Below, piece by piece: positions 1 through 13,849 of a stretch of 64,000 nt of DNA. The translations under genes were made by a program, and so were the position numbers. This DNA comes from Phallusia fumigata. Taxonomy: Eukaryota; Chordata; Ascidiacea; Phlebobranchia; Ascidiidae. The stretch is from positions 31,264-95,263 of the forward strand of contig QXVZ01022462.1 of the NCBI GenBank assembly GCA_008931825.1. Direction: 5' to 3'. The first letter of the stretch is position 1. Every line of letters begins with the position of its first letter. The notes beneath the pieces are model-generated. The model was not told the origin of the DNA and did no database searches. It worked only from the letters and a program-made list of their open reading frames with translations.

Positions 1-89
1 CTGGATAAGAGGACTTTTTTTTACATCGTGGGTCACATATTTTCTTTTTGTAAACATTACATAAATTGCATGCAGCGATTGTAAAATTA

Positions 90-96
<7 letters not shown>

Positions 97-127
<31 letters not shown>
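97..127. repeat. (CA)n microsatellite
   Basis: An uninterrupted CA dinucleotide tract of about 15 units. It lies in sequence with no recognisable exon, presumably an intron or flank of the HMCES gene. Confidence 0.9.
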
Positions 128-129
<2 letters not shown>

Positions 130-1549
130 ACATTCTTTTTAAATGCTGCATGTGTTTTTCTGATGCACACACATGTTGATATTGTTTTGATCATTTGAAT
201 CCTGGCATTCTTTGATCAACGATTCCACATTCAGAAAACAAAGTTGTACATGCACTAAACAAAATTTAAAAAACTTCACCTATGCTGTCATACTCTGTAG
301 ACTGGGTTAATTCATTAACGTGTTATGTAAAAAATTTAGTGCAGCACAATAAGACAAAAATATAAAAAACTGTAAATGTTCGGACATAAAAATGTTGGCT
401 AATCAGATGGCTTGCAGTATTAAGTGTATTAACAATGAATTTTTAGTTTTACTGCCCAAATAACATGAAATTGGAATCACTGTGCTGGATTTGATTAAAC
501 TATTCTGGAATAATTCTGCTAAATTATTCTGAATTGCCAATCCTTAGTTTTATTTCTATTAAGACCTCAACTATGTATTATACCCCCACATTAATTTTAA
601 CTGATAAACAAGATTTACCCAATGTAAGCTATACAGCAGGTGGATAGTGGCATGTCATCTAAATAACATAGTGGCATGTCATCTAAATACTTCCCAAAAA
701 GACTAAAACAATTAAAAAATGGAAGATTTTGTAGACTGTCGATATGGTCAATGTGCTTTATAAACTCCGTTTTATGATTTCATCTTTTAGTAACTATTCC
801 ACTAACCCGAGTTATTTAACAATATCGGAATAGAACAAAATTTTAAAGCTTTAGCGTAGGTCATTATGTTTATTTATTTTTTTTTTCCCTTTAGCCCTTA
901 CTAGTTTCCGAAAATGACTACAACAATGATTAAACTCTTTTAAATCTTAGATAGATTGTAAATCATATCAATCTGGTTTATTAATCGTTGTTGTAGTTCT
1001 TGTACCTTCTGAGCTGCTCTGATATCTCCCTAAAGTGGGTGAAATTTTAAATATTATACTTTTTACAATTAGTTTTGTTGTTGGCATCCAAGCTATTACT
1101 TGGGCACTGCCTAAAAAGTGTTTTTTTAAATATGGTGCTTGGTGAAAAATTGATGAAAATTGATGACGACAAGCGAAATTTGACGACATTTAAAAAAGGC
1201 AAAATCAGAAACATTTAGTTTTGGAAAATAAAAATATTTTTACTAGCTAACTGTTTTGCCTTTATGTGTAATGTCACAATACACTTCAGCCCCTGGTAAT
1301 TGACAGGAGGTGCTTAAAGCTCAACAAAAGAACACTTGCAATTTTGCCCCATTGGTTTGTCATGTTGGGTGGTTTGTCAAACCATCCTTCTATTGAATAT
1401 TTGAGAACAGATTTTTGAAGATCATTGAAGATAAAATCATTTACAATTTTATTTGAATTGTTGTGATAACGATAATACGATATCATGATTTGTAACTTTT
1501 AACTGTGTAATGTTAGTAGTATTCAAGCATATGAAAAATATTTTTACAG
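128..1549. other. Non-coding stretch upstream of HMCES exons
   Basis: AT-rich, with no open frame that resembles a protein. The N-terminal part of the SRAP domain (catalytic Cys2, and the Gly-Phe-Tyr-Glu-Trp segment expected before the first visible exon) was looked for and not seen, so it probably lies left of the window and this stretch is intron. Confidence 0.5.
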
Positions 1550-2464
1550 ACCGGAAGGTGGACCAGAATGAAAATAAGGCTCGAACTCGTCTACTCACCA
1601 TGGCTGGCATTTTTGAGAAAAACTCGCACAATAATGATGAACTCTATTCCTTCACAGTAATCACAGTCGATGCTGATCCAAGCTTTGCATGGCTACATCA
1701 CAGAATGCCTGCAATTTTGGGTAATTGTAATTGGGTAAAGTATTATTAGTAAATTTGGGTTCGTTGTTTTTGTGTTTTAAACTAAGCAAACGTTGGAATA
1801 TAATGGCCCTACAATTTACAAATAAGGTTTTTTATGATTTTGATTCTATTTACTACAAATGCGAAATAGGTAAATGTACTGATAACAGATGAACGATTAA
1901 ATTTGTATTGAAACTTGATTGACATTTGCAATGCATTATTTAAACCCACCCTTATTTACTGGAGAGTGGAGATATAACTTGCTGGTATCATGCAGATCAA
2001 TACTAACACTAATCAGTGGTAATATAATGTTGCAGAAAATGATGCGGAAGTGGAAAAATGGTTGGATTATGAAAATGTTCCATTGGATAAAGCTTTAGAG
2101 CTAATAAAACCCAAGAATTGTTTGGCATGGCACCCAGTGTCCACTTTTGTAAACAACTCTAGAAACCATGGACCTGAGGTAAATATAAGCTACCTGATGC
2201 AAGCAAATTAGTTACCAGTTGTTCTATATTTTTAAACAGTGTTGGGAAAAAATAAACCTGGATGAAATTAAAAAATTGACAACATCCAAATACAAACAAG
2301 AGAGCCAGTCAATGATGAAATGGTTGTCATCTGCCAAGTCCTCTCCATCCAAGCAACCATTCATGCCTACTGAACCATCCTCGCCAATTAAAATAAAACA
2401 CAAAGCCACTGTTGGCGTTATGGATAAATTTGTCAAAAAGGCCAAAAGAGAAAGTCATGAATGA
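1550..2464 (+). CDS. HMCES: HMCES, abasic-site processing protein (C-terminal exons)
   Basis: SRAP-domain protein that forms a covalent link to abasic sites in single-stranded DNA during replication (family knowledge). Three exons: 1550-1720, 2036-2178 and 2240-2464, about 179 residues. The first holds LLTMAGIF, ITVDA and HHRMPAIL; the second holds EKWLDY and FVNNSRNHGPE, with the conserved histidine of the WHPVS segment. These match the vertebrate HMCES core in order and spacing. Splice phases agree (G|AA at the first junction, phase 0 at the second) and each junction has good GT/AG signals. The last exon is a lysine- and serine-rich tail ending at TGA 2462-2464, as in the vertebrate protein, with a possible PIP-like or hydrophobic patch VGVMDKF. 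The 5' exons carrying catalytic Cys2 are outside the window. Confidence 0.9.
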
Positions 2465-3924
2465 AACCAAGTAAAATTCACATCTGTAAAAAAACAGACT
2501 TCCAGTTACTTGTTATTTTCAGTTTAATGTCATGCCGTTTCTTTAATCTTCACTTTTCTCAGGTGCTATTTTCTATTCATTTGAAGTGTTGTTTTCTTTT
2601 GTTGCTGTATTGGCAACCTAAATTTCTGTGCTTGTTCGTTTTATTGTTGAACTGACTGCCATAGTTTTGTTTTTGTGTAAAGATGAAACAGAATTTGTGT
2701 TTTCAGCGCCTGGCCCGGTGTTCACACATGACACGATACACTGCCAATGAAACAAGTAACAAAACTGAGCATGAAAAAAGTAAAAGCATGCAGCATAAAT
2801 GCTGTCAATTATTTAAAGTCACGAAACAACGAAGTGAATAGAACTGGCTGGTGCAAGCAAACCGAAAAGAATAGAAGCGGTTTAAAAGAAGCTACGTTTA
2901 TACACAGTCAGTTGTGCAGGAACTTTGGCGCCGTGACATTTCGCAACTCTGCAAGGGTTAAGAAAGACTCCAAAGGGTTATCGTCGTCACCCACTGTGGA
3001 CTTCACTCGCACCACGTTGTAATGAGAAGCAAAAGAAGTTTCTCCATCTCGCTGCAGTGGTTTTCTTACCATCTTTGATGCCACTTCCACCGCGTTGCGA
3101 AGATGCCTGGTACTTGCCGCAGAGCAAGGTCGCCTGTGTCATAAGAAATTTTGTGGTTTTGTCCTTCCCGTTAAACCATTTGATGGCTTTGAGTTGATTG
3201 GCCAAATAGTAATCAATTTCTGTTGTTTGTGTCATATGAGAGGATCAAGTTTGACTCGATTCGAGTCATGTGTACAAAACTAACTTTATTAGTGAAGTTT
3301 AATATTATCCTACTTCGGGTACACTAAGTTTTTTAATAAAGTAATGTTTAGTGTTTGTTACAGCGAACGTTAGGTTTTACGATCACCAATTTGACTACGT
3401 AATCACCACAATTGTCCAACGACTTATATAAGATTGTTTGCAACGCTGCTTGTTTAAGTAGTCCTAACTTAAAGAATTAGTAGGCTACTCTTATTTGTAG
3501 ATAAATGTGCAACAGCAGCAATATACTAATTATACCTGCAGAAAAGAAAATCAAAAACCAATTTACCTTTAACAATGTAATTAGTCCCGATTAGCTATGC
3601 CATATGTTCGTTAAGAAGCTTTTACTGCGAATCAGACCAATCTGACTCCCTTTGCGTTGTTAAGGAATAATAAGATTGTATTATTTTGAATTTTAGAATA
3701 AAACCAACTAAGTAGAGCATTTGATCCCTCTTTCAATCTGACACCCTTTGTGTTGTTAAGGTTTAATAAGATTGCATTCTTTTGAATAGAAGAATAAAAC
3801 CAACGAAGTGGAGCGCAATAAAGTTCTATTTGGCCTATGTCTACAAAAAAGTGAATGCACTGGCGATAATAAGGCTATTTGACGTAAACGATTCGTGGTA
3901 GCCTACGTGCTAAACTTTTTCGAC
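2465..3924. other. Intergenic stretch after HMCES
   Basis: No convincing exon. Several short open frames (for example 2747-3022) lack splice-site support and recognisable composition. An AATAAA near 3335 could serve as a polyadenylation signal but is far from the HMCES stop. Confidence 0.4.
3639..3812. repeat. Diverged tandem duplication, about 95-bp period
   Basis: Two neighbouring copies start at 3639 and 3734. Both begin CAATCTGAC, continue through CCCTTTG.GTTGTTAAGG and AATAAGATTG, and end with AATAAAACCAAC.AAGT. They differ by scattered substitutions, so this is an old local duplication and not an assembly overlap. Confidence 0.75.
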
Positions 3925-6900
3925 TCATGGCTGCCTACAGCGCCTGTAGGCAACATTCGAGATACGAGTTATAAAGGTGTTACGCAACAGTACATTTAAA
4001 TTTTGTAAATCCTGATGGGCCCACGTCAAAAACAGTCCAGGACTTTCTTCAGGATGATTGAAAAGGTATTGAAGCAACGATGAGCTTTGGAAATGTGTTT
4101 GGTAAGGCACGCAGTTCAGAGAATTTCAACTTTGGATTTGCCGTGGACTAGGTGTACAGTGTGCAGACCGCCAGCAAGCAACATTACATAACAACTAGCT
4201 TCAATTTAGGTTAACTTGAACAGTGGCGTTTGGCTAATATGTTGTCGATTTGTAACATATCTAACAGGCACTTGTTTAATAGTCTTTGTTTATGCAGTCT
4301 TTAATAATATTTGTATAAATGAGAGCGTAGGTTAATGCCGTGCCACATTGTTCGTGTAAAAGGTGTATCGCATTAGTTCGACGTTTTCTAAATATTGAAA
4401 GTGATGGTTGCGCTTTTATGACGGTTACACGTTGGTTGTTTCCCCTAGCCTAAAATCTATTTAACTTTATTAATTACTGCTAATATGCCCTCCCCCAGCG
4501 TTTCCTCACTTTGGGAAAATATGTTAAATCTTGTTGGCAAATTTGCTTTTAAATTTAAAGAAATAGGGATCAGGAATATAGGCATTTTGTAACAATAATA
4601 AAACCCCAGTATGTGCCGATATCTTGTGGTACTCTCAACTTCGAATACAATTATTATTTCCTCAATAAAAAATCGGTCACGGTCAAGTGTTTTCGGGAGG
4701 TAAATCAGTAATGTAAAGTCTGAAATAAAGAAAAGAGCGTCAAGCTCCACTGCGCCAATCATTTAACCTTTTGCTTTATTATATTTTTAAGTTAAACACG
4801 GACCGAAAAGAAATTAAGTCCTATAATTTATCTCAGGGATCTCATTAAAATTGGTTTATAAATCAAAAGTTCAGTAACTAAAAAAAAATTTAAATTTAAG
4901 GTGCATAGTGTAGAATTAATTCATGCTAACGATAACAAACCGATCACGAAGTTTAGCTTCTAAATTTCTTGTTTTTTTTTAAAGAAAGCAACTCCGCATG
5001 TTTCTTATAAATTAGGCTTCTAACACATAAACTTTAAATTTGCGTCACCAATCTCAAGTCATTTAGTTGGCTCCATAACAGGTTGATATCAATCATATCA
5101 ATTGGTTTATTAAGGCTTACTGTTGTGAGCACACAGAACAACAGAAACTATGCATATATTTATTTATTCTGATAGGGCTAAATATATGTAAATTAAACCT
5201 TCTGTGTGGTGATCGTTGAGAAGAAAACCACCGCTGGAGGCAGTGATGTCCCACTCCGAATACACGTGTCATCAGCATCAACTGCTGCAAAACATTTGGA
5301 TTTATTAGACATCACGTATCACGTGGATAGGTCGATGACCCACAACGCGACAATGTAAGTAAAGCTCAGCACTGCATTTTGCAGGTCCTCTTATCATTAC
5401 AGGAAAATTCAATTAAACGTATTGATTCATGCAACGCATTTCCAACACATGAGATCCTATCTGTTATGTACACTTTGATCGACGTTTTCGTTAAGATCGA
5501 CGAGAATTTTGTGGGGCTGTCATGTTGCCAGTTTGTTGACCACAATGCATTGCACGCCCAATGCGTTTGTGTAGTACACACAGCGCAACCCAAAGTTTAT
5601 TGGATGTTTAGCTCGATAAACGGTGCCTAATTTGGGCACCTTGGATCAATGGATTGGGAAGTCAGTTTGTACCAACGTTGTATAGCCTACGCGGTTGGTA
5701 ATCCCGCAGAATAAAACATGTAATACCTCATAGTTTGGTCGGTTGTTTATTGAAAAAATGCCGCGCAGACAGGACTTGGCCGATTGATCCAAACTTCGTA
5801 CCAAGCCATCCGAGTTGTCGCAAGTCCGCGTCGAAGCCCAAACAGCTTGATGATTTATTTTCATCAAACAAAGCCAATCTTTGATCAAATTCATCACCTC
5901 TTGTTTTCTTGCCGGAATGAGCTGCAAATTACAATTTAAGTAAAGAAGATTGTTGCCAAACTGTAAAACGTTTTTAGGGGTTTCATTCGAAGAACGGACT
6001 TAACAGTTTGTTAACCAATTTGATGAAACAAAATAGTGAAATGGACATTAAGCAAACGTTTAATGGCATTTGCTTGGTCACATTTTCGTTTATACCATGA
6101 CTGGTACGTAGCACGTTATATTTACGATCTAGCGTTCGGAGGTTTTCCCCAACCAGTCGCTGTCTGCCACCTGGCGTCGAGAGCCGCAGATTCCTGGTTT
6201 ACTGTCTTTTCCGCAAAACGGCAAACCTTTAAATTCCAGAAACTTCCGCAGTAAGTCACCGCAGAATCACTGGCATTTCTCGCAAGCATGCTGGGGGCTA
6301 GTAGGTGTTTACGGTCAAGTATTGTAGAACGTTTTAGAGCTTAAAAACCTAAAAGCGTGGGTCCGCTTTATCTGATCGTCTTGAGGCAGCTCGACGTGGT
6401 GCGGCCTTTCGGTGCTCCCCGCGCAGATTAAAATTTTTCCATGTTCCCCGGAGTTTTGTGTCGCGCAAAATAAACAAAACTTGACCGATAAAACTTGCCC
6501 CAGGCAAATATTTTGAATTTAGTGTCTTTGTGGCAGTTTGCTCCGTAGTTTAGGAAATTAAAACACACAGTCGACAAACGTTTTGGGGATAACCCAAAAC
6601 GATTAAATTACGCCGAAGTGAACTCGCTGTAAGAAATAACAAACTAAATTACTATAACAATTACTGTTCTGTGACGACAAGAGAAAAATTTAATTTGCGG
6701 CTTGTTTCAGTTAAAAACAGTAAAAATATAAATATAACACGTTTTGGTTGACAAAAAAAACTGTTTTGTCGACAGTAAGATTTTTTAATGTAATAAAACT
6801 CTAGTCAACAGCAAATCGTTTTTAGAACAACAGTGTACTGGTCAATTAGCCTAAGTAATGACGTTTTAGCTAAATCTTAGTCGGTCAAAAAATCTAACTT

Positions 6901-9900
6901 AAAAATTAAAACAAACACTCAATGAAATTTTGGATACTTTAAATTTTTTACACATAGGGATACGCCCGCGCGCATTGTCAGTAAGCTTGTTTTTTGATCC
7001 GCTCGACGCCACACCGCTCCAAGGTTTATTGTAAGTCATTCACAAAAAAACGTTCCATCGTAACCATGAGAGTTGTAAAAACATTCTTTTCAACTCACAA
7101 AAAATAATTATACCTTGTGCCTTTCCAGCATTGATATGTCGCGCTCTTTCAGGTTTGCAAAAAAAGCGTACGAGATCAAAGCCGCTAGAACTTTTTGCGA
7201 TATTCCTGTAAAAGGCAAAAACCCTCTTTGTTGTGTATCTGTGTTTGCAATTGAAGCTAAAATCTTCAATTAGTGTTGCGTGAAATCAAAAAATCATTAA
7301 AATCATAAAACTGACAAAAAAATTCAAGGACATCTCTAATGCAAATGTTTACCAGTACTTTAAAGTAAGAGTACGCCAGACTTGCAAAAGAAGCAATACC
7401 AAATTAGAACCAATAATACCTTCCAATTTCTTTACATGGGTTTGAACAATATTGTTTTGCATGCTTACCTGCACACGTCCTGTACAAACGCAGGTAGGCG
7501 ACAAGTTTTTCATCAAACAGTTTGTCATTCATATCCACAGGTCCAACGTCCAAGTCACTCGAAACTGTTGCGTTGTAACTCCTGAACCAGGAACGCAGTG
7601 GCGTGGAAACTTAAAGGAACGTACCAAGTAACGTTTTGTTTGTTATTGGTTTGTTTAATATTCAATTCTTTTTGTCATATAATGCTGCACCAACGCACAT
7701 TTCACGTTTTTGGCATTTCTGTGATTTACAGAAGTGACCTGTTCATTCCATTATCGCCCGTAAAAAAGTGATAGTTATCCTTTAATCTGACCTCAAAAGT
7801 GTTCCTTGCACACTGTCCAGATTTGCCCGTTATATTTTTTAATTATCGCATGGGCCAATACAAACTAAACAGTTTGGGATATTCAGCCGCTTACCAAACA
7901 TTACTTTTACCCAAAATTAAAGCACACTACAAATCAATTTTGTCAAATCAATATTAACTTGTGGATTGCCAACTTTAAACTTTAAAGATAACTTGGTTTA
8001 CTTGTGTAGTACTTTGCTGGATCGTGAATTCGGTTGAGGTGCACGGTATCTTTGTTGTTTTTCGACATTGTCTCGAGTTGCAGCAAATCATTTTGGTGAA
8101 GCCAACTAACGAGATTTTCCTGATCCTGTATTTAAAAAACATTCTTGAAAATGCGCCAAGATTACCCACAGCAAAGTTGAATTTAAAAGTAGCTGCGATT
8201 GTGCACTTTTTTCTTTAAAATTGTGCGAAAGTTTTGACAAAGACTATGGAGTGGGTAATAATTAAAATAAGAATTTACGAACACTTATCGTATCGCTTTC
8301 AGTTCGGCTACTAACGCAGCACGTAGATTTGGAAAAAAATTCCACCAAAATAAAAACAATTCCGTGACCAACTTAACAAAACCAAATTCAAAATGCTTGA
8401 AATTCCTGTAACAGTATTACCAATTCGGTCTATTATTGGGAAAAAGCAACCGAAAGACATGTTTTGCGTACAATGTTACAACGTACCACGAGCGGTTTGG
8501 GCTGGTACCTTTTGTCATTTTTTTCCACCGCATTGCATCTGCAGCAAAACAACAACGTTTTTATCTTTTCTTGAATTACCTTGATTTTCAGAAGGTGTAA
8601 TTTATTTTGTTTTTTAATTTTCGATTAAAACGCGCGTAGTTATTGCCTACTTCTTTTAAGCACCAACAATATTTTTCACAAACTTAAAAAAATATTTTTT
8701 TTCTAAAAAAATCTTACCTTTTTTGCTAGGGAGTCACTTTGTAACAACTAAAACCTCCAACGTTTCCAATTTAAAATACACAAAATGGCGACAATAATAC
8801 CACAACTGAATTGTTTTGCTGTTTGAAGCAAAATCGTGTACAATTTTGCAGTGCTGCAAAAATTTAATGGTTATTTAAAGATCTTAACCCGGTCCTGTGT
8901 TAACTTGTTTGAAAAACGTTAAAAAGGAATATTAACATAACATTATAATTAATTACATCCACATTTAAGGTTGTATTCTACAGGTTTTTTCTTTCAAAAG
9001 TTAATTGTTATTCCAGCAAAAGCAATGATAAAGGGTCTCTTTCGATTTTTCGTAAGTTGTTTTTCCAAAAAAAAATAAATAAGGTCGCCAGGTACTTTGA
9101 AATCAGTGTAACCTAATTTATGTTTGTTTATTTTGTTTCTTATTTCACATGTTTGTATGAAGGTTTATTGTTTTTTAAACACATCTTTGTTTGTACCAAA
9201 AATGCAAATTTGACTTCAACGAGGGTTAACGATCAAAAGTTGCTTTTTATACGATATACATCATTGACACATTGAGTTGGTTTAGCCGTTATAGTTTTGA
9301 CTTATTGTGACAGTCGATGGTGTATAATGGAATTAAAATCTTGCAAAAACACCAACAAATAACAAAGCAATACAAAAGTTACTTAATATTATTCCAATAA
9401 AAAATATTATTCCAACAATATGTAAGCGCGGGCTTCAACTTGACGATTCCGAACCTCAACGGGCGTAGTTTTCGTGTAAACTTCGTCACGAAACGCTACT
9501 ACAGGCAATTTGGTTTGGCGCCAGCACCGCAAACATAAACTGCCCCTGTATTCGGTTAAATCGCTGTTGGCAACTTGCTTACTGGCCAGCTCATGCGACA
9601 CGACACCTCGGTTTGACGATTCTACACAACAAGTTAAATCAGAATAAAAAATTAAAAAAAATGGACATGCTCTCTTGTGCGGCTAAACCTTGTCTAATCA
9701 CTGGTTTCCGTGGAAGATCTTTGACTAAAAATTTTACTGCTCCAGTGATTTGTATTTTTTTGGAAAACTATGTCGCTGAATTGTAAAACAAGTGTTGGTG
9801 AACTGCGAAGCACAAATTACTAGTTTTCGTGACAAAAAACGGCATCCAAAGCCTCGCTTCCGAATTTATTAGCACAGTCTTTTACTTTATGGACCATTTC

Positions 9901-12857
9901 ATACGTTGGAAATAGTCACGTAGTTTTATCTGATCTTTGTGCAGAAATAAGCATTTCTTGCAAAAAACTTTTACCAAGTACACCACGATTGCCCTGAAAT
10001 ACCGTCAGCGTTCAAGTCACCAATAATTTCGCAACGTAGTTCGTTCTGCCATTTTGTTTCTCTAAAAAAAATTAAGCCAAGCACATGCTAAGTATTTATA
10101 TTTGGTTACTTTTAAACTTTCACCAATTATTTTCCTGATTTTCTTACGAAATATTTTAGAAACACAAAGTACAGACTTGAAAATTAGCTTAATTAAAACA
10201 TAACCACAAGAGAGCTTGTAATTAGTGAATATATTGTAATGCAAATGTTTCAACAATCGTTGTTGTCGTCATAAGTGCATAATGACAAGAAACTTAAACG
10301 TGCGTTATATACACTAACGAGAAGAAAAGGAAACATGACGCGATCAGTGATGTCATAAAGTAATGCAACGGAAGTAAGACAAACAAGGTGCGTGCGGCTA
10401 ATTGTTGAAAGGTTTGCATTATAATATAGGCGCCATTGCAGTTTAGTTTTTAATTAAACGAAGTATTTGTATTTGGTGACTTAAAAAGCCTGAAGGCACA
10501 AGATAGACAAGTTTGTGGTTGTTTATAAGTTTTACCTGTGTTCTTGATTTGTGATAAATAAAGCATTATTCACATTAAAACTGTCCAAGTTCACTAAATA
10601 CTACTTTTTGTTTTCATGATGTTTTAATGAATTAAATCAACACACCTCTTTACGTAGCATAGAAAACCCCACTGTAGCGATACCCAGGGTGGGGAACATG
10701 CTTGCTAATATTGTACCCTTCTGCTAAGTACACCTACATATTAAGGGGGCAATTCCAAAATTGAGTTATTACCTGTACATTGTTTTTTTATGCGTCTTAG
10801 TGAATGTGTTTTATGTCAATGCCCGTGATACATATTTAGTATACATACATTAAACTTGCTTGTGTGTGTATCTACGTATATTTGACACACAGGGTATTTC
10901 CCATGACCCCACACTCGCCTGTCTTCGTCAACTAACTGGGGGCGTGGGGGGTTGACACGAAAAGGAAAACCAAAGCGGGCCATGACCCAAAATCAGTTGG
11001 GAACCACTGGTCTAGAATATTGATAAGAAGGTATCATTTTTATGGCTCTCTACCTTACATATACTTCCTTTATCTTGTAAATTTTTATGATTTTTAAATT
11101 TTTCGTGATACTTTGTACCAGCCACACCGTATTCCAAAAGCAATCCAAACAAACAAAAGAATTCAAACAAGTAAACCCACAAGGTAGAAATGTTATGGTC
11201 GCAGAAAAACAACAGTTTTTGAACAGTGTACAATGTTAATGGTTTGTGAGCATCTTATGTGGTCAAAAGACGATACTTACCCAAAGATTTTTTACGTTTT
11301 GACAAGCGCTGTTGTTATTAGAAAATGTAAAAAAAAAATTGTATTAAGACTATTTCAAACGTGAATTGTGTGCCTAAATCTAATGTTGTTCTTGACACCT
11401 AAGAAGTTCTTTTTTACTAAATAGCGTAAATTAGGAATCTTTTTTGTTTTGGTTTAAGTCTAGCAATCATTTACTCAACGTAAGAAGTCGAATCAGCTTG
11501 GGGCCCTAACCTAGTGGTTCCCAGCCTTTTTTGTTTTGCAGCATCCTTTGCTAAAACGTATGAATTGGCTTACAATTGCAAAAAGAACAATATAAAGTAA
11601 ACTATCATTTTGTAATTTATTTATAAGGTATAATCAGTCTGTAGGGAAAGCATGGTTCACCGTTATACGTGGTAACATTTGGGTCGAGATCGAGGCAGCC
11701 CTGAGCCTTGCAAACTGCACCCCGGTTGGGAACCCCCACCCTAACCTGTAAACCTGTTGGAGCAGGTCAAAGGTGCATTAGTGCAGAAATCGTCCTGAAC
11801 CACGAGTGCTTAATACAGACGATTCCAGTTTCGGATAAACTATAATAGGGCTGAAGCTTGCAGCACACTCAAATCAGTCTGTGTATTTCTTATTGCGAGT
11901 AAAAAAATCGATTTCGCCAAAGAAATGGCATCATCAGTTCTTATTCAAATAGAATCAGATAATAAGCAGATAATAATCCGAAGCCGCGTAGTTGGTTTGA
12001 TACTAAACCCAAACCTGTTTTGTAAGGATTTCAAAGTGAATTTGAAAAAAAATGTTGACCAGGGAATGTTAAAACGTATTTTATTTGCAAAAATGTGAGC
12101 TGTTAGGCCAAATAACCTGCTTTGTTTACGCACAGATAGACAAAAAAACTGTGTACAAAAATATTGATCAAGATTGGGCTAATTGTTTCAAATCTATTAA
12201 TTTTATGTTGCATTGTACTGATACTAACGCTCAAAATAAAAATATGTCTAAATGACGTTTTTATGACAATGACGTATTTTGACGTTTAATAATTGGAAAA
12301 AAGCAACCTATGGTGGCAACCTATGGTTCCAAATGTTTGACCGGAAATTTTGATTTACAGGGACTCATACAAAACAAAACAGAAAAACGTTTTTAAATGT
12401 TATAGATTAAACATAAAATGCCCCGTGATTAGTTTAAAAAAGTACCTTACAGCCGTATTTGATCAGCATTAAAATGAGAATAAACACGAATTTTTCAGCA
12501 CAAGAATCTAAAAGCAAAAATTGACAAAGTAAGAAGTTTTGGTATTGTTGTCCAAAACCTTATGGAGCGTGGCGTTTGTGTTGTATTTTGACATGTTACT
12601 CTCAAGCAAAAATGTGCGCTTTTTTGATTCGCTACAGGTAACCTGCTCAGTGTAACTTGATGCGGCGCACCTAACAACATCGAAAAAATGAAAAAAGGGG
12701 CTGCTTCTGTGTGTGATTGGACGCTGCTCGACCGCCGATATCCTTCAAACTGATTTCAGAAGGAAACTCAGGTTCACTGCATCTGGGGTAATCCTTGAGC
12801 AAAGCTTCGTATAACAAATGTGTAGAAACTTTTATATGTAGAAATTCAAATATACCG
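3925..12857 (-). CDS. Unidentified large multi-exon gene (partial model)
   Basis: A series of minus-strand exons with clear acceptors/donors and protein-like composition; I do not recognise the product. Best-supported pair: 7469-7581 (contains KLVAYLRLYRTCA) and 7114-7205 (contains KVLAALISYAFFANL), joined in phase 1 (GCA G|GA). Also 12559-12670 (SSYTEQVTCSESKKRTF), 9689-9724 joined to 9455-9621 in phase 1 (KDLPRKPVIRQ|E), 9975-10045, 8002-8125 (ENLVSWLHQNDLLQLE), 6178-6292, 5727-5921 (ARKQEVMNLIKDWL) and a possible terminal exon 4084-3925 (NHPEESPGLFLTWAHQ, stop TGA). Several intervening junctions do not match in phase, so exons are missing or two genes are mixed. Composition suggests a soluble helical protein. 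Exon existence is moderately certain; the joined model is not. Confidence 0.4.
4085..5726. other. Presumed intron or intergenic DNA
   Basis: AT-rich. Open frames at 4457-4762 (minus) and 5366-5630 (both strands) were examined. The minus-strand frame ending near 5366 could be an alternative terminal exon (RISCVGNALHESIRL) but its phase does not fit the 5727-5921 exon. Nothing else is supported. Confidence 0.35.
10046..11511. other. Presumed intron, with a partial hAT-like end
   Basis: No supported exon. At 10996-11009 the sequence TTGGGAACCACTG is the typical right terminal repeat of hAT-type elements, but no matching left end was found, so the element is truncated or degraded. Confidence 0.4.
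11512..11738. mobile_element. Non-autonomous hAT-type MITE, 227 bp
   Basis: Begins TAGTGGTTCCCAGCC and ends GGTTGGGAACCCCCA, an imperfect 15-bp terminal inverted repeat of hAT style. It is flanked by a perfect 8-bp target-site duplication CCCTAACC (11504-11511 and 11739-11746). There is no coding capacity. It sits within the unidentified minus-strand gene, presumably in an intron. Confidence 0.85.
12733..12857 (-). CDS. Candidate exon of the unidentified minus-strand gene
   Basis: Open from an acceptor at 12858-12859, with the segment HLLYEALLKDYPRCSE. It joins in phase 2 to a short upstream exon at 13510-13537 (FEHRLKSN) whose donor would be the rare GC type (CAG|GCAAGT). The 3' boundary is unclear: the best donor (after 12733) leaves phase 1, while the next exon at 12670 needs phase 2. 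Confidence 0.35.
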
Positions 12858-13849
12858 CTTAAATTGTCCACATCCACATTTTATTATCAGACCCCAAACT
12901 TTGGCGACTTCAATACAAATCTCCATAGTTGCTTTAAAATTGCCAAAATAACAGATTTATTATTTGACTTTGCGAGAAATGTTGAAATGTTTTTAAATAT
13001 TGTTTGTGTTTTTTTGCAACCCCGTTTCTGAATTTAACAAAACCCAGCCTTATAAACAAGAACAAAAGTCGTCCTTTTCAGGTACCTGAAAAAACTGGCA
13101 TGTTGTATCTTTTCTTAGTATCTTTTCAATACTACATTTTATTAAAGAAATCGTTTTTTTGTTTAAGCCAACCAACATATTCCTTTTCAAAAAATTTGGA
13201 TAAAGTTTCGTGAACCGCATACATATTTAAGACAAGTATGGTTCAACCATAAAAGAATAAATGTCGATAGATCCCATTTATTCGTTTTTTCCCACGATTT
13301 CCGGCTTTACCTTGTATACACACTTAAATGTTTTTCGGATCGAAAAATAAGTGACTTTCTGCACACATTAGTTTTTTTAAGCAAGTTTAGATTATTTTTG
13401 GTCAGATTCAACTGATGAAGCTGACATTCCTTCTGGTGGTTAGCAGAAGAGTAAAAGTTGTACGCTGTAACGTAAGACCAAAACAATGACGGTAAACTGC
13501 GGTACTTGCCTGTTTGACTTCAAACGGTGCTCAAAGACTGTAGAGTTGGGTTGACATTGCCGGGGGCAAAGCACAAGGTATGAACTTTTAAAGCATTTGT
13601 TCGCAGGTGTGGTCATAAAATCAACTCCTTTGGTTTTACAGTTGTTGCGTTTTCCTCTCTCGTCGCACTTTTAGCACGTGTTTGCCTTGTCACATTCATA
13701 CAAGACATTCAACATTAAATGACATGGCACTAAATAACTTTGGGAATATCGCAGCATTTTCGATTTCCATTACATTAATATTTTAATTTACCCACCTCCC
13801 CCCCACAAACCCCCGCGCACGGCGTCACTATGTTAAATTTTCAAACGTG

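Noticed and set aside
4457-4762. 101-codon minus-strand frame
   Set aside because: No splice support and no recognisable content. I considered a transposon remnant, but no polymerase or transposase motif is present.
10680-11009. Full hAT element
   Set aside because: Only a right-end-like motif (GGGAACCACTG) is present; no matching left end or target duplication was found.
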